A stretch of 14,833 bases of DNA from Ruminococcaceae bacterium UBA5396 (GCA_002410715.1 DHOG01000172.1:1-14833), one strand, 5' to 3'; shown: positions 1-7,152, numbered from the stretch's first letter. A program made the numbers and translations. Notes: generated from the letters alone by a model not told the origin.

Positions 1-338
1 TTCCTGTAAAATCACTCTTTGACGGTGTAAAACATATTCGGGTGGAAAGTTTTAAAGACGATATTTCCAACAATCTGATTGAGTGTTTTAACAAGCAGTT
101 CAAAGCATGGTACAAAACCAAACAGGGTTTTTCTTCGTATGCTTCTGCTAACAATCTGATTTCAATGTTTGTCTTTTTCTTTAACTTTATCCGTCCACAT
201 TCCGCTTTGGATGGTATGACACCGGCTCAGGTTGCAGGCCTCAAACTTTCAAAAAAACAAAAACGGGAGTTCCTGCTTGTGGCGTAAAGCATTTGTACGG
301 TTTCGGGCGCTATTCTTTCATGTTATCTTTACAGAGCC
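1..338 (+). mobile_element. Right-hand end of an insertion sequence (partial)
   Basis: The window opens inside an insertion sequence. It contains the transposase C-terminus (stop at 285-287), then about 50 non-coding bases. A probable terminal inverted repeat follows: read on the minus strand from 338 it begins GGCTCTGTAAAGATAAC. GGCTCTGT-like termini are typical of IS6-type and related DDE elements, and the spacing from transposase stop to tip fits. The outer boundary at 338 is inferred because the other end of the element is outside the window. The next eight bases, 339-346 (TATATATT), could be a target-site duplication, but the partner copy cannot be seen. Confidence 0.6.
3..287 (+). CDS. 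DDE transposase, C-terminal part (5' end outside window)
   Basis: This frame is open from the window edge, so the real start lies upstream. The GTG at 42 is only an internal codon. About 94 residues are visible. They show the end of an rve/DDE catalytic domain: a D-N-N-L-I-E-C-F segment that would carry the last catalytic Glu, followed by a FNFIRPHSALDGMTPAQVAG segment. The Y/F-N-F-x-R-P-H-x-A-L-x-G-x-T-P-A-x-x-A-G pattern is characteristic of the C-terminus of IS240/IS6-like and other rve-type transposases. The protein would catalyse cut-and-paste or replicative movement of the element ending near 338. The exact IS family is not certain from this fragment, and whether the complete enzyme is intact cannot be judged here. 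Confidence 0.75.
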   Translation, partial: PVKSLFDGVKHIRVESFKDDISNNLIECFNKQFKAWYKTKQGFSSYASANNLISMFVFFFNFIRPHSALDGMTPAQVAGLKLSKKQKREFLLVA

Positions 339-346
339 TATATATT

Positions 347-1156
347 TCACACAAGCCTAATAGTCTTGCGTATATATTCAATATTTATGTCTGAGTTCGC
401 CTGTAGCGGCTCGCAATGCGTCTCAATGCTGATATCTCCGCAATATCCGTCTTTGACCAAGTCGGCAAGCTGTTTATCCCACCGCACACTTCCCTGTCCC
501 AGCGGAACATGCTTATATTTTTCGGCTGTGTTCGACAAAAAAACGGCATCCTTTGCGTGCACATGGCGGATAAATCGCTTGAGCATTTCGTATCCGGGTT
601 TGTAATCCGAGACACCCGTGACAAATAGGTTTCCCGGATCCCAGTTGAGCCATAATCCTGCACTTTCAAGGTTTTTCAGGATGTCATATACATTTTGGGG
701 CGTATCAGCCCACCAACCCGGCTCGTTTTCCATGCAAATTGAAATACCTCGTTTACTTGCTGCGTGTGCTGCTTCCCCGAGAATATGCAAAACGCGTTCT
801 TTGTCTTCAGGGCGATCGCTGTGGGAACGTTGTACTCCGAAAATGATGAGCTTGTAAACCTCAAATTCTTCAGCAAAATCAAGAGATCTTGACAATAGAG
901 TTCCTGTATGCTCTTCCATTGCGGTATCATATAGGGAGCATTTGAACAGTCCGGGCGATATCGCTGAAATAGAAACGCCTCTATCCCGTATGAGAGATTT
1001 TAGTTCTATCATTTCATCGTCCGATAAATTTGGTACACGTTTTCCGTATAAATACCTCAACTCAAAGCATCGAATATCTCTCGAAACTCCATACTCAAAC
1101 AACTCACGCGGATTGCGATGACCTGTCTCATCACTGATAATTCCAAGGCGAAGCAT
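347..1156 (-). CDS. Sugar phosphate isomerase/epimerase family TIM-barrel protein
   Basis: A 269-residue protein of the AP-endonuclease-2/xylose-isomerase-like TIM-barrel superfamily (COG1082 type). Family members isomerise, epimerise or eliminate sugars using a divalent metal. Candidate metal ligands sit at the expected barrel positions: Glu143 in CMENEPG, Asp173 in NWDPGN, His198/His200 in RHVHAKDA and Glu245 in SIETH. A PLGQGSVRW segment near residues 218-226 is the usual strand-7 signature. There is no signal peptide, so it is cytosolic. The ATG at 1154-1156 is preceded by GGAGG about 11 bases upstream. It lies on the same strand as the AraC gene and downstream of it, but has its own consensus promoter and a leader of about 118 nt. 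Its stop codon is only 8 bp from the IS end, and no terminator is visible there. Family assignment is firm; substrate is unknown. Confidence 0.85.
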   Translation of the reverse strand: MLRLGIISDETGHRNPRELFEYGVSRDIRCFELRYLYGKRVPNLSDDEMIELKSLIRDRGVSISAISPGLFKCSLYDTAMEEHTGTLLSRSLDFAEEFEVYKLIIFGVQRSHSDRPEDKERVLHILGEAAHAASKRGISICMENEPGWWADTPQNVYDILKNLESAGLWLNWDPGNLFVTGVSDYKPGYEMLKRFIRHVHAKDAVFLSNTAEKYKHVPLGQGSVRWDKQLADLVKDGYCGDISIETHCEPLQANSDINIEYIRKTIRLV

Positions 1157-1183
1157 TATATATTTACCTCCATTCGAATTGCA

Positions 1184-1210
1184 CCTTGTGCGCTTCGGAA
1201 GTATACAAGG
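1184..1210. repeat. 27-bp imperfect palindrome in the isomerase leader (candidate operator or RNA hairpin)
   Basis: Arms CCTTGT (1184-1189) and ACAAGG (1205-1210), and an inner pair CTTC (1193-1196) and GAAG (1198-1201), are symmetric around the same centre at 1197. Thus 10 of 13 positions match. It lies between the predicted transcription start (about 1275) and the isomerase start codon, so it could be a roadblock operator or an RNA hairpin. The outer half-site CTTGTG/CTTGTA resembles the arms of the inverted repeat upstream of the AraC gene. Confidence 0.4.
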
Positions 1211-1236
1211 AACTCAACTACCCCTGACTGAAACCG

Positions 1237-1250
1237 ATTGTTAATACAAT
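1237..1250. repeat. Short palindrome ATTGT-N4-ACAAT
   Basis: Arms ATTGT (1237-1241) and ACAAT (1246-1250) surround TAAT. It lies about 25-38 nt downstream of the predicted isomerase transcription start, a position where a repressor could act. Five-base arms in an AT-rich stretch can arise by chance. Confidence 0.2.
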
Positions 1251-1281
1251 AAAACCCATATTTTCGTACAATTCAGACCAA

Positions 1282-1310
1282 ATTATAAACGTAATGTCAA
1301 CTGCTGTCAA
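1282..1310 (-). promoter_or_regulatory. Consensus sigma-A promoter of the isomerase gene
   Basis: On the minus strand there is a perfect -35 TTGACA (1305-1310), a 17-bp spacer and a perfect -10 TATAAT (1282-1287). Transcription should begin near 1275, giving a leader of about 118 nt before the isomerase ATG at 1156. A second TTGACA (1295-1300) lies inside the spacer, repeated at a 10-bp interval. A promoter this strong ahead of a catabolic gene suggests control by repression rather than activation. Confidence 0.8.
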
Positions 1311-1349
1311 TGCGATATTGGAAATAATGTATTTTTGAACAAGTTCGCT

Positions 1350-2174
1350 TTATTTATAAAACTTTCGATATTGCAGCGGCGTCATGGCAGTTTCTTTATA
1401 AAAGGAACGAATAAAATTGCTTGTATCGCCAAAGCCGCAACGCAGTGCAATGTCGTTGACAGGATCGGAAGTAGTGACGAGAAGTTCTCGTGCATAGGCG
1501 ATGCGGGAGCGAACAATGTACTGCTTTGGGCTGCTGCCAATCCATTCACGGAAGGAATGAGACAGATATGAGGGGCTGATATAAAATCGGGTGGCCAAAT
1601 CATCCAATCGAATATCCTTGGTAAAATTTTCGTCAATATATTGTTGGATCTCGTTAATCGGTTTTCCAAACCGTTTGGTAGAAAAGGGGAAGGAAGCGGG
1701 AGATATGCGATAACAATGAATCAGTAATAATTTCAGTAACGCCATGGCGGTGGAATTAGCATACGGCAAGTCCGAACGGTGTTCCGTTAGCATTGCCTGA
1801 AAGACTGATTCTGTATTTCCCCAAACGGGAATCGATGTTCCTGACAAGTTAAGGGAGTGACAAAATCCATTTGGTCTACTCAAGAAAATTGATTTCAACA
1901 TTGGATCGCCGGTGGCGTGGTCCAGCTGAGCCGGGGTGAGCTGAAGGAAATATCTACGATAGGGTTCGGATATAACCTGCAGTTTGTGTTCCTCCAGCTT
2001 TCCGATAAACACCAGGGTCTCCGGGCCTATCGTATAGCTGGAACCGCCAATTTGTAAACCTACGCTGCCATCGCATACATAAATGATTTCATGGGCATTA
2101 TGAAAGTGCCGTTCAAATGTTGCGGATTCATCGGAATAGCTGCAATCCAATAAAGCTTGACCAACCAACGACAT
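1350..2174 (-). CDS. AraC-family transcriptional regulator
   Basis: A 274-residue regulator with an N-terminal cupin-like ligand-binding domain and a C-terminal AraC double helix-turn-helix. In the cupin, HFHNAHEIIYVCDG carries His23, His25, His28 and Glu29. In the DNA-binding domain the first helix-turn-helix is near residues 188-210 and the second, with the signature DIALRCGFGDTSNFIRSFYK, near 241-260. An upstream ATG at 2231 is in frame, but only the ATG at 2172-2174 has a well-placed site (GAGAGGTGATT, ending two bases before it), so 2174 is chosen. The gene is divergent from the five-gene operon starting at 2294 and is the obvious candidate to sense its substrate and activate it. The ligand is unknown; the cupin suggests a sugar or small organic molecule. 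Confidence 0.92.
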   Translation of the reverse strand: MSLVGQALLDCSYSDESATFERHFHNAHEIIYVCDGSVGLQIGGSSYTIGPETLVFIGKLEEHKLQVISEPYRRYFLQLTPAQLDHATGDPMLKSIFLSRPNGFCHSLNLSGTSIPVWGNTESVFQAMLTEHRSDLPYANSTAMALLKLLLIHCYRISPASFPFSTKRFGKPINEIQQYIDENFTKDIRLDDLATRFYISPSYLSHSFREWIGSSPKQYIVRSRIAYARELLVTTSDPVNDIALRCGFGDTSNFIRSFYKETAMTPLQYRKFYK

Positions 2175-2186
2175 GTAATCACCTCT

Positions 2187-2234
2187 CTTGTGTTGAAATA
2201 AAATAAAAACCGATTTTACCAATTTTATCACAAG
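2187..2234. repeat. Inverted repeat between divergent promoters (candidate AraC-regulator operator)
   Basis: CTTGTGTTGAAAT (2187-2199) is matched on the other strand by CTTGTGATAAAAT (complement of 2222-2234): 11 of 13 positions agree, with a 22-bp gap. Relative to the plus-strand start predicted near 2277, the right arm lies at about -43 to -55, next to the -35 region, where AraC-type activators usually bind. The same arm covers the -10 box of the regulator gene. The sequence relation is seen directly; binding is inferred. Confidence 0.45.
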
Positions 2235-2250
2235 TTTAGCACACTATCAA
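2222..2250 (-). promoter_or_regulatory. Promoter of the AraC regulator gene
   Basis: On the minus strand: -35 TTGATA (2245-2250), 17-bp spacer, and an extended -10 TGATAAAAT whose TAAAAT core is 2222-2227. The predicted start is near 2215, giving a leader of about 40 nt. The -10 box overlaps the right arm of the 2187-2234 inverted repeat, an arrangement expected for autorepression. Confidence 0.7.
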
Positions 2251-2261
2251 TCTAAATAGCA

Positions 2262-2270
2262 TGATATACT
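2262..2270 (+). promoter_or_regulatory. Extended -10 promoter of the oxidoreductase operon
   Basis: TGATATACT (2262-2270) matches an extended -10 (TGN-TATAAT) with one mismatch in the core. No good -35 is found at 16-18 bp (2241-2247 reads ACACTAT), which fits an activator-dependent promoter. The predicted start near 2277 is very close to the ribosome binding site at 2279-2288. Confidence 0.4.
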
Positions 2271-2293
2271 GTTTTGTAAAGGAAGTGAAGCTG

Positions 2294-3616
2294 ATGGTAC
2301 ATGAACGATTTACATATCATACGTTGGATGAGGTACGGGAAAGATCAAAAACCATGAAAATCACCCTGCCTCTGTCCGACGATTTGTCGGTATTGGGCAG
2401 CCGTTTTACTGTTGGGAAAACGGTATTTCAAAATCGGCTGGCTATCCAGCCGATGGAGGGGTGTGACGGAACGTCAGACGGAAGACCTGGGGAACTGTCT
2501 ATACGACGGTACCACCGTTTTGCACGTAGTGGTGCCGGACTGATTTGGGCAGAAGCAACTGCTGTTTGCCCGGAGGGAAGGGCTAATCCCCGCCAGTGGA
2601 TGTTAACCGATGACAACTTGGATGATTATCGGAGATTGGTGGAGGATATCCGCAGGATTGCCCAAACAGAAACCGGAATTGATCCGGTGTTGGTGCTGCA
2701 GCTCACCCATTCAGGACGATATTCCAAACCGGATGGGATTCCCGCTCCGCTTATTGCCCGCAATAATCCACTGTTTGAAACAGCAAACCCCATTGATGAC
2801 GATCGGATCGTTAGTGACGAGTATCTCAGTAGATTACCTGAAGCATTTGCCCGAAGCGCACGGTTGGCGGATCAGGCCGGCTTTGATGGTGTGGATATCA
2901 AGGCGTGTCATGGTTACTTAATGAATGAACTGCTGGCTGCCCATACTCGGCCGGGGCAATATGGAGGAAGTTTTGAAAACCGCACCCGTTTATTTGTGGA
3001 TTGTTGTCAGGCTGCCAAATCTGCAACAGATGCCTTTGTAACATCCAGAATGAGTATATACGACGGGTTCCCTCTGCCATATGGGTGGGGTGCTGATGCT
3101 GATGGAAATCCGGACTTAGCCGAGCCGCTGGAGCTGATTCGTTGGTTTCATGAAAAATCAGGTTTGTCGCTGCTTGATATTACCATTGGTAACCCCTATG
3201 TTAATCCTCATGTTAACCGACCTTACGACAACGGGCCGTATATGCCGCCGGAACATCCGTTGGAGGGCGTGGCACGTATGTGTGATTGTATCAGCCAAGT
3301 GAAACGACAGTTTCCGTCGTTGTCGGTTGTTTGTTCGGGAATGTCTTATCTCCGGGGATTCAGCGGCAATCTGGCTGCCGGTATGATTGATAGCGGCGCC
3401 GCCGATATCGCGGGTTTTGGCCGTATGGCTTTTGCCTACCCTGACTTTGCCCGAGATTTGTTAAAGGGTTCGTTTGATCCCAAGCGAAGCTGTATTGCAT
3501 GTGGTAAATGCTCCGAGATGATGCGTGCCGGCAGTGTTGCCGGTTGTGTTATTCGGGATAAAGATGTGTATTTGCCATTATACCAAGGTAGTGTGAAAGG
3601 AAGTGCTGCTAAATGA
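2294..3616 (+). CDS. NADH:flavin oxidoreductase, old yellow enzyme family with Fe-S cluster
   Basis: A 440-residue FMN TIM-barrel oxidoreductase. The old-yellow-enzyme fold is clear from NRLAIQPMEG (48-57), QLTHSGR (136-142), the CHGYLMNELLAAHTRP-x-x-YGGSFENR block (205-230) and the FMN-phosphate segment DIAGFGRMAFAYPD (371-384). Four Cys near the end (C400, C403, C406, C418; C-x2-C-x2-C-x11-C) should bind a 4Fe-4S cluster, as in 2,4-dienoyl-CoA reductase and BaiCD/BaiH relatives. Those relatives usually add a C-terminal FAD/NAD(P) module, absent here. Family members reduce C=C bonds conjugated to a carbonyl. An in-frame ATG exists at 2261, but the ATG at 2294 has AAGGAAGTGA just upstream and is chosen. 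It is the first gene of the operon and overlaps the next by ATGA. The substrate is unknown. Confidence 0.88.
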   Translation: MVHERFTYHTLDEVRERSKTMKITLPLSDDLSVLGSRFTVGKTVFQNRLAIQPMEGCDGTSDGRPGELSIRRYHRFARSGAGLIWAEATAVCPEGRANPRQWMLTDDNLDDYRRLVEDIRRIAQTETGIDPVLVLQLTHSGRYSKPDGIPAPLIARNNPLFETANPIDDDRIVSDEYLSRLPEAFARSARLADQAGFDGVDIKACHGYLMNELLAAHTRPGQYGGSFENRTRLFVDCCQAAKSATDAFVTSRMSIYDGFPLPYGWGADADGNPDLAEPLELIRWFHEKSGLSLLDITIGNPYVNPHVNRPYDNGPYMPPEHPLEGVARMCDCISQVKRQFPSLSVVCSGMSYLRGFSGNLAAGMIDSGAADIAGFGRMAFAYPDFARDLLKGSFDPKRSCIACGKCSEMMRAGSVAGCVIRDKDVYLPLYQGSVKGSAAK

Positions 3617-4392
3617 GTAAACGCGTTGCTGCTGTGACGGGTTCCCGCCGCGGAATTGGTCTTGCCATTGCTAAAGCTTTGGCTAAAGAGGGCTATACAG
3701 TTGTGCTGTCGGATGTGATAACATCGGACGAAGCCCAGCCCCTTGTCAATGAATTGGAGAAGCAGGCATATTCGGTTACATACATACCCTGCAATATCGC
3801 CAACGCAGATGATCGCCGTCATTTCTTTGAGAAGATAGTAGAGCAGTATGGTCGCCTTGATGTCCATGTGAACAACGCCGGTGTGGCTCCGCTCACTAGG
3901 TTGGATGTTTTAGAGACCACCGAGGAATCATATGATTTTGTCATGGATATTAACCTTAAAGGTACATTTTTCATGTGTCAGGAAGCGGCAAACACCATGC
4001 TTGCTTGTCAAAAGCAGCTTACAGCGGATGAGTACAGTCCGCGCATTGTTAACATATCATCCATGTCAGCCTACACATCATCGACAAATCGTGGTGAATA
4101 CTGCATCAGCAAGGCAGGTATCAGCATGGTAACTTCGCTGTATGCCGATAGGCTGGCTGCATACGGTATTCCGGTATTTGAGGTTCGCCCTGGTATCATA
4201 ATGACCGATATGACAACGGCTGTTACTGAAAAGTATACAAAGCTTATTAATGATGGTGTAACACCTATAAAGCGTTTCGGACAACCTCAGGATGTAGCCG
4301 ACTGTGTGATGGCTGCAGTAAGCGGACGACTTGATTTCGCAACCGGTCAGGTTCTGAATGCCGACGGTGGTTTCCATATACGCCGTCTATAG
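3613..4392 (+). CDS. Short-chain dehydrogenase/reductase, FabG-like
   Basis: A 259-residue classical SDR that oxidises an alcohol or reduces a ketone with NAD(P). Visible motifs are TGSRRGIG (9-16, cofactor glycines), NNAG (87-90), Asn114, catalytic Ser150 in NISS, and Tyr163/Lys167 in YCISK. The final segment ATGQVLNADGGFHIRRL is typical of sugar-alcohol and 3-oxoacyl-ACP reductase-like members. An extra segment near residues 131-143 before the catalytic Ser is also seen in the subgroup annotated as 3-ketoacyl-ACP reductase but found in catabolic clusters. The start codon overlaps the preceding stop (ATGA), with AAAGGAAGTG seven bases upstream, so translation is probably coupled. A fatty acid role is unlikely in this context; it more likely interconverts a keto and a hydroxy group on the same substrate as its neighbours. 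Confidence 0.9.
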   Translation: MSKRVAAVTGSRRGIGLAIAKALAKEGYTVVLSDVITSDEAQPLVNELEKQAYSVTYIPCNIANADDRRHFFEKIVEQYGRLDVHVNNAGVAPLTRLDVLETTEESYDFVMDINLKGTFFMCQEAANTMLACQKQLTADEYSPRIVNISSMSAYTSSTNRGEYCISKAGISMVTSLYADRLAAYGIPVFEVRPGIIMTDMTTAVTEKYTKLINDGVTPIKRFGQPQDVADCVMAAVSGRLDFATGQVLNADGGFHIRRL

Positions 4393-4403
4393 GAGGGTGC
4401 AAA

Positions 4404-6371
4404 ATGGTTAATACCACTTTACATGTAGATGGAATAGATCTGCCCTTGATTGTATTGGATACGGTGGTAATCGGTACGGGATGTGCCGGGTTTAATGCTG
4501 CCGATTGGCTATACACCTTTGGTCGTACTGATATTGCTATCTTGACCGAAGGGGTAAACCGCGGTACCAGCCGCAATACCGGTAGTGATAAGCAAACTTA
4601 TTATAAGTTATCACTGGCTAGCGATGGACTGGATAGTGTTGCTGCAATGGCTTCCGACTTGTTTGCCGGCGGAGGTGTCAACGGTGACATTGCCTTGGCT
4701 GAAGCGGCCGGGTCGGTGCGCAGTTTCATGAAGCTGTGTAATCTGGGCGTACCATTTCCGGTAAATGAATACGGTGAATATATCGGGTACAAAACCGACC
4801 ATGATCCCCGTCAGCGGGCAACCAGTGTTGGACCGTTGACCAGTAAGATAATGACCGAGTGTCTGGAACAAGCGGTACGTGATAAGGACATACCAATTCT
4901 GGATGGTATGACGGTAATACGACTTCTTGTATCCGATGATGGCGTTGAGGGTTTGCTCTGCCTGAATCACGAAGGGTTGGAGCGCCCCGGCATGGGATTG
5001 ACGGTGGTACGGGCACGTCAGGTGGTTCTTGCTACCGGTGGACCGGCTGGATGCTATTTGAATTCGGTATATCCTGAAAGCCAAACCGGCATGAGCGGAA
5101 TGGCGCTGGAGGCCGGGGCAGAGGGGGCAAATTTACAGGAGTGGCAATACGGACTGGCATCACTACAGTTTCGCTGGAACGTATCAGGCACCTACCAGCA
5201 GGTGCTGCCGAGGTATATATCAGTAGATGCCGATGGCAATGAAAGGGAATTCCTGCTGGATTATTTTTTAGATCCCTTTGAAGCCATGGATATGGTGTTT
5301 TTAAAAGGCTATCAATGGCCGTTTGACACGGCAAAAATTAGCGGATCGTCCCGCATTGACATATTGGTCCATCGTGAGACGGCGGTTCTGGGACGTCAGG
5401 TATTTATGGATTTCCGTCGTAACCCATCCGGTCTTGAAAAAGGCTTTGATAAGCTGGGTGACGAAACAAGACAGTATCTGGAACGTTCAGGTGCGCTGCT
5501 CGGTACACCGATTGAACGGCTGGAGATTATGAACCGTCCCGCCATTGACTTATACCGTGCACATGACATTGATTTGTATACCCAACCGCTGGAAATAGGT
5601 GTTTGCGCTCAGCACCATAACGGCGGTATTGCTGTGGATTCCCATTGGCAGTCAACCATTCGGGGATTATACATTGCCGGGGAGGCGGCGGGTACCTTTG
5701 GTGTGTACCGTCCCGGCGGCAGCGCTCTTAATTCGGCACAGGTTGGTTCCCTGCGAGCTGCAGAGCATATCGCTTGTACTACTAGGTCTGAAACAGATGT
5801 GCCCGACTCGTTTATGCACTTGGCTACTCGTGAGGCGGCTGAAGCGACAAAGCTGTTGGAAGGTCTGATCCGACCGGGCAATGCTTCCACTTTGGAGGAA
5901 GAATGCCGGAAGGTTCGCGCTTCCATGAGCCGCAGTGCAGGACATCTTCGCGATCCTGAGGGGATGGAGGAGCTGGAGCGAAGGATTGCCGCTTTACTAT
6001 CAACGTTTACTGATCGTGTGATGATTGATACTCCGAAGAAATTGCCGTCAGCAATACAGCTGCGCGATACCTTGGTTACCCAGCTTGCGGTATTATCAGC
6101 TATGCGCACAGCTGCACAAATGGTTGGAAGCCGAGGCGCAGGATTGGTTATAACCGCAGATCGTGATGATGAGAATACAGATTTGCCAATTTCTTATCAG
6201 CCTGTTAAGCCTAATCCCGAAAATCGTCAGATGGTTACACAACGTACAAAAGACGGATTTGTATCTGCATTTAAACCGGTTCGCCCACTGCCTCAGCCAG
6301 ATGGATGGTTTGAAACAGTCTGGAATGATTACCGTAGGCGTATGGCACAAATATTTGAGGGAGATCGGTAA
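4404..6371 (+). CDS. FAD-dependent oxidoreductase, fumarate reductase/succinate dehydrogenase flavoprotein type
   Basis: A 655-residue flavoprotein. The N-terminal Rossmann segment VVIGTGCAGFNAA (21-33) holds the FAD dinucleotide glycines. NRGTSRNTGSDKQ (52-64) resembles the FAD-contacting Ser/Thr-rich segment of the family. VVLATGGPAG (207-216), AQHHNGGIAVD (402-412), GLYIAGEAAG (421-430) and RPGGSALNSAQVG (436-448) follow in the expected order. The C-terminal helical domain has SRGAG (576-580) where succinate dehydrogenases have SRGAH. The family moves hydride across C-C bonds (fumarate, urocanate, 3-ketosteroid, bile acid BaiJ-type). No heme-binding or signal sequence is present, so it is probably soluble and cytosolic. 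AGGAGGGTG at 4391-4399 supports the start, 11 bases after the SDR stop. Family is sure; substrate and direction are unknown. Confidence 0.85.
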   Translation: MVNTTLHVDGIDLPLIVLDTVVIGTGCAGFNAADWLYTFGRTDIAILTEGVNRGTSRNTGSDKQTYYKLSLASDGLDSVAAMASDLFAGGGVNGDIALAEAAGSVRSFMKLCNLGVPFPVNEYGEYIGYKTDHDPRQRATSVGPLTSKIMTECLEQAVRDKDIPILDGMTVIRLLVSDDGVEGLLCLNHEGLERPGMGLTVVRARQVVLATGGPAGCYLNSVYPESQTGMSGMALEAGAEGANLQEWQYGLASLQFRWNVSGTYQQVLPRYISVDADGNEREFLLDYFLDPFEAMDMVFLKGYQWPFDTAKISGSSRIDILVHRETAVLGRQVFMDFRRNPSGLEKGFDKLGDETRQYLERSGALLGTPIERLEIMNRPAIDLYRAHDIDLYTQPLEIGVCAQHHNGGIAVDSHWQSTIRGLYIAGEAAGTFGVYRPGGSALNSAQVGSLRAAEHIACTTRSETDVPDSFMHLATREAAEATKLLEGLIRPGNASTLEEECRKVRASMSRSAGHLRDPEGMEELERRIAALLSTFTDRVMIDTPKKLPSAIQLRDTLVTQLAVLSAMRTAAQMVGSRGAGLVITADRDDENTDLPISYQPVKPNPENRQMVTQRTKDGFVSAFKPVRPLPQPDGWFETVWNDYRRRMAQIFEGDR

Positions 6372-6399
6372 TCTTTAACGGCAACGAGGAGGAAATTCC

Positions 6400-7152
6400 A
6401 TGTTTAAAACAGGTCTGGTATCGGTGTCTTTTCGTCAGGAATCGCCGGAAACGATTGTGAAAGCAACTGCGGATGCTGCATTGGAAGGTGTAGAGTGGGG
6501 CGGCGATATCCATGTTCCGATGGGCGACATTACCACAGCACGGCGCATTGGAGAGTTAACACGCAGCGCCGGACTAATCGTCATGGGCTATGGTTCTTAT
6601 TATCGGCTCTCGGGCAAACAAAACGATCAATCTGAGATCACCGCTCTGCTGGAAACGGCCGCGGCGTTAGAAACGTCTGTTATACGTATCTGGGCAGGCA
6701 GTAACGGTTCGGCTGCTACACCCGCTTGTGAACGTGAGGCAATGGCACAGGAAGCTTCCATGTTGTCGGAGATAGCCGACAATTACCGTATTGACATTGC
6801 GCTTGAATGTCATAACAAAACGTTGACTGACGACTGGAAGTCTACTCTGGATTTCATAAAGTCTGTACATCATCCTCGTTTAAAGATGTACTGGCAGCCC
6901 AACCAACATCGGGACGAAGCATATAATTACGAGGCTGCCTTGCAATTGGCACCTTACACAGTCAATCTGCATGTGTTCCACTGGGATGCACATAACAAAT
7001 ACCCTTTGGCACAGGGTAAAGCCGTTTGGAAGAATTATCTAAATTATTTTAGCAAAAACAATGCCGGGCTGCTGCTTGAATTTATGCACGACGGTCAGTT
7101 GGAATCTCTGCCTGAAACGGCAGCAACCCTGCGATCTTGGATTAAAAAGTGA
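6400..7152 (+). CDS. TIM-barrel sugar isomerase/epimerase-like protein
   Basis: A 250-residue protein of the xylose-isomerase-like TIM-barrel superfamily, distant from the isomerase at 347-1156. Strand motifs are VEWGGD (31-36), RIWAGS (96-101), ALECHN (134-139), NLHVFHWD (189-196) and LLLEFMHDG (224-232). Glu32, Glu136, His138, His191/His194 and Glu227 are plausible metal or acid-base residues. At the strand where the other protein has NWDPGN this one has YWQPNQ, so the usual metal-binding Asp appears to be Gln. GAGGAGG seven bases before the ATG supports the start; the gap from the previous stop is 28 bases. Cytosolic, no signal peptide. Members of this superfamily also act as lyases on keto-glycosides and in C-deglycosylation, so isomerase is only a family name here. 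Confidence 0.8.
   Translation: MFKTGLVSVSFRQESPETIVKATADAALEGVEWGGDIHVPMGDITTARRIGELTRSAGLIVMGYGSYYRLSGKQNDQSEITALLETAAALETSVIRIWAGSNGSAATPACEREAMAQEASMLSEIADNYRIDIALECHNKTLTDDWKSTLDFIKSVHHPRLKMYWQPNQHRDEAYNYEAALQLAPYTVNLHVFHWDAHNKYPLAQGKAVWKNYLNYFSKNNAGLLLEFMHDGQLESLPETAATLRSWIKK

Noticed and set aside
1212..1253. Tiny minus-strand ORF (MGFIVLTIGFSQG) in the isomerase leader
   Set aside because: Only 13 codons and no ribosome binding site; not distinguishable from chance.
1330..1349. Terminator after the AraC gene (GAACTTGTTC hairpin)
   Set aside because: The dyad has only four-base arms and two central bases, too small for a hairpin terminator.
3436..3867. Minus-strand ORF of 143 codons across the OYE-SDR junction
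   Set aside because: Runs antisense across two well-supported genes and shows no domain.
5609..6109. Minus-strand ORF of 166 codons opposite the FAD oxidoreductase
   Set aside because: Composition looks like a reverse-frame translation (Ser/Arg/Ala-rich), with no motif; the plus-strand gene explains the region.
6400..7152. C-glycoside deglycosylase alpha subunit (DfgA/CarC-like)
   Set aside because: The TIM barrel is compatible, but the small beta subunit that always accompanies these enzymes is not encoded in the window.
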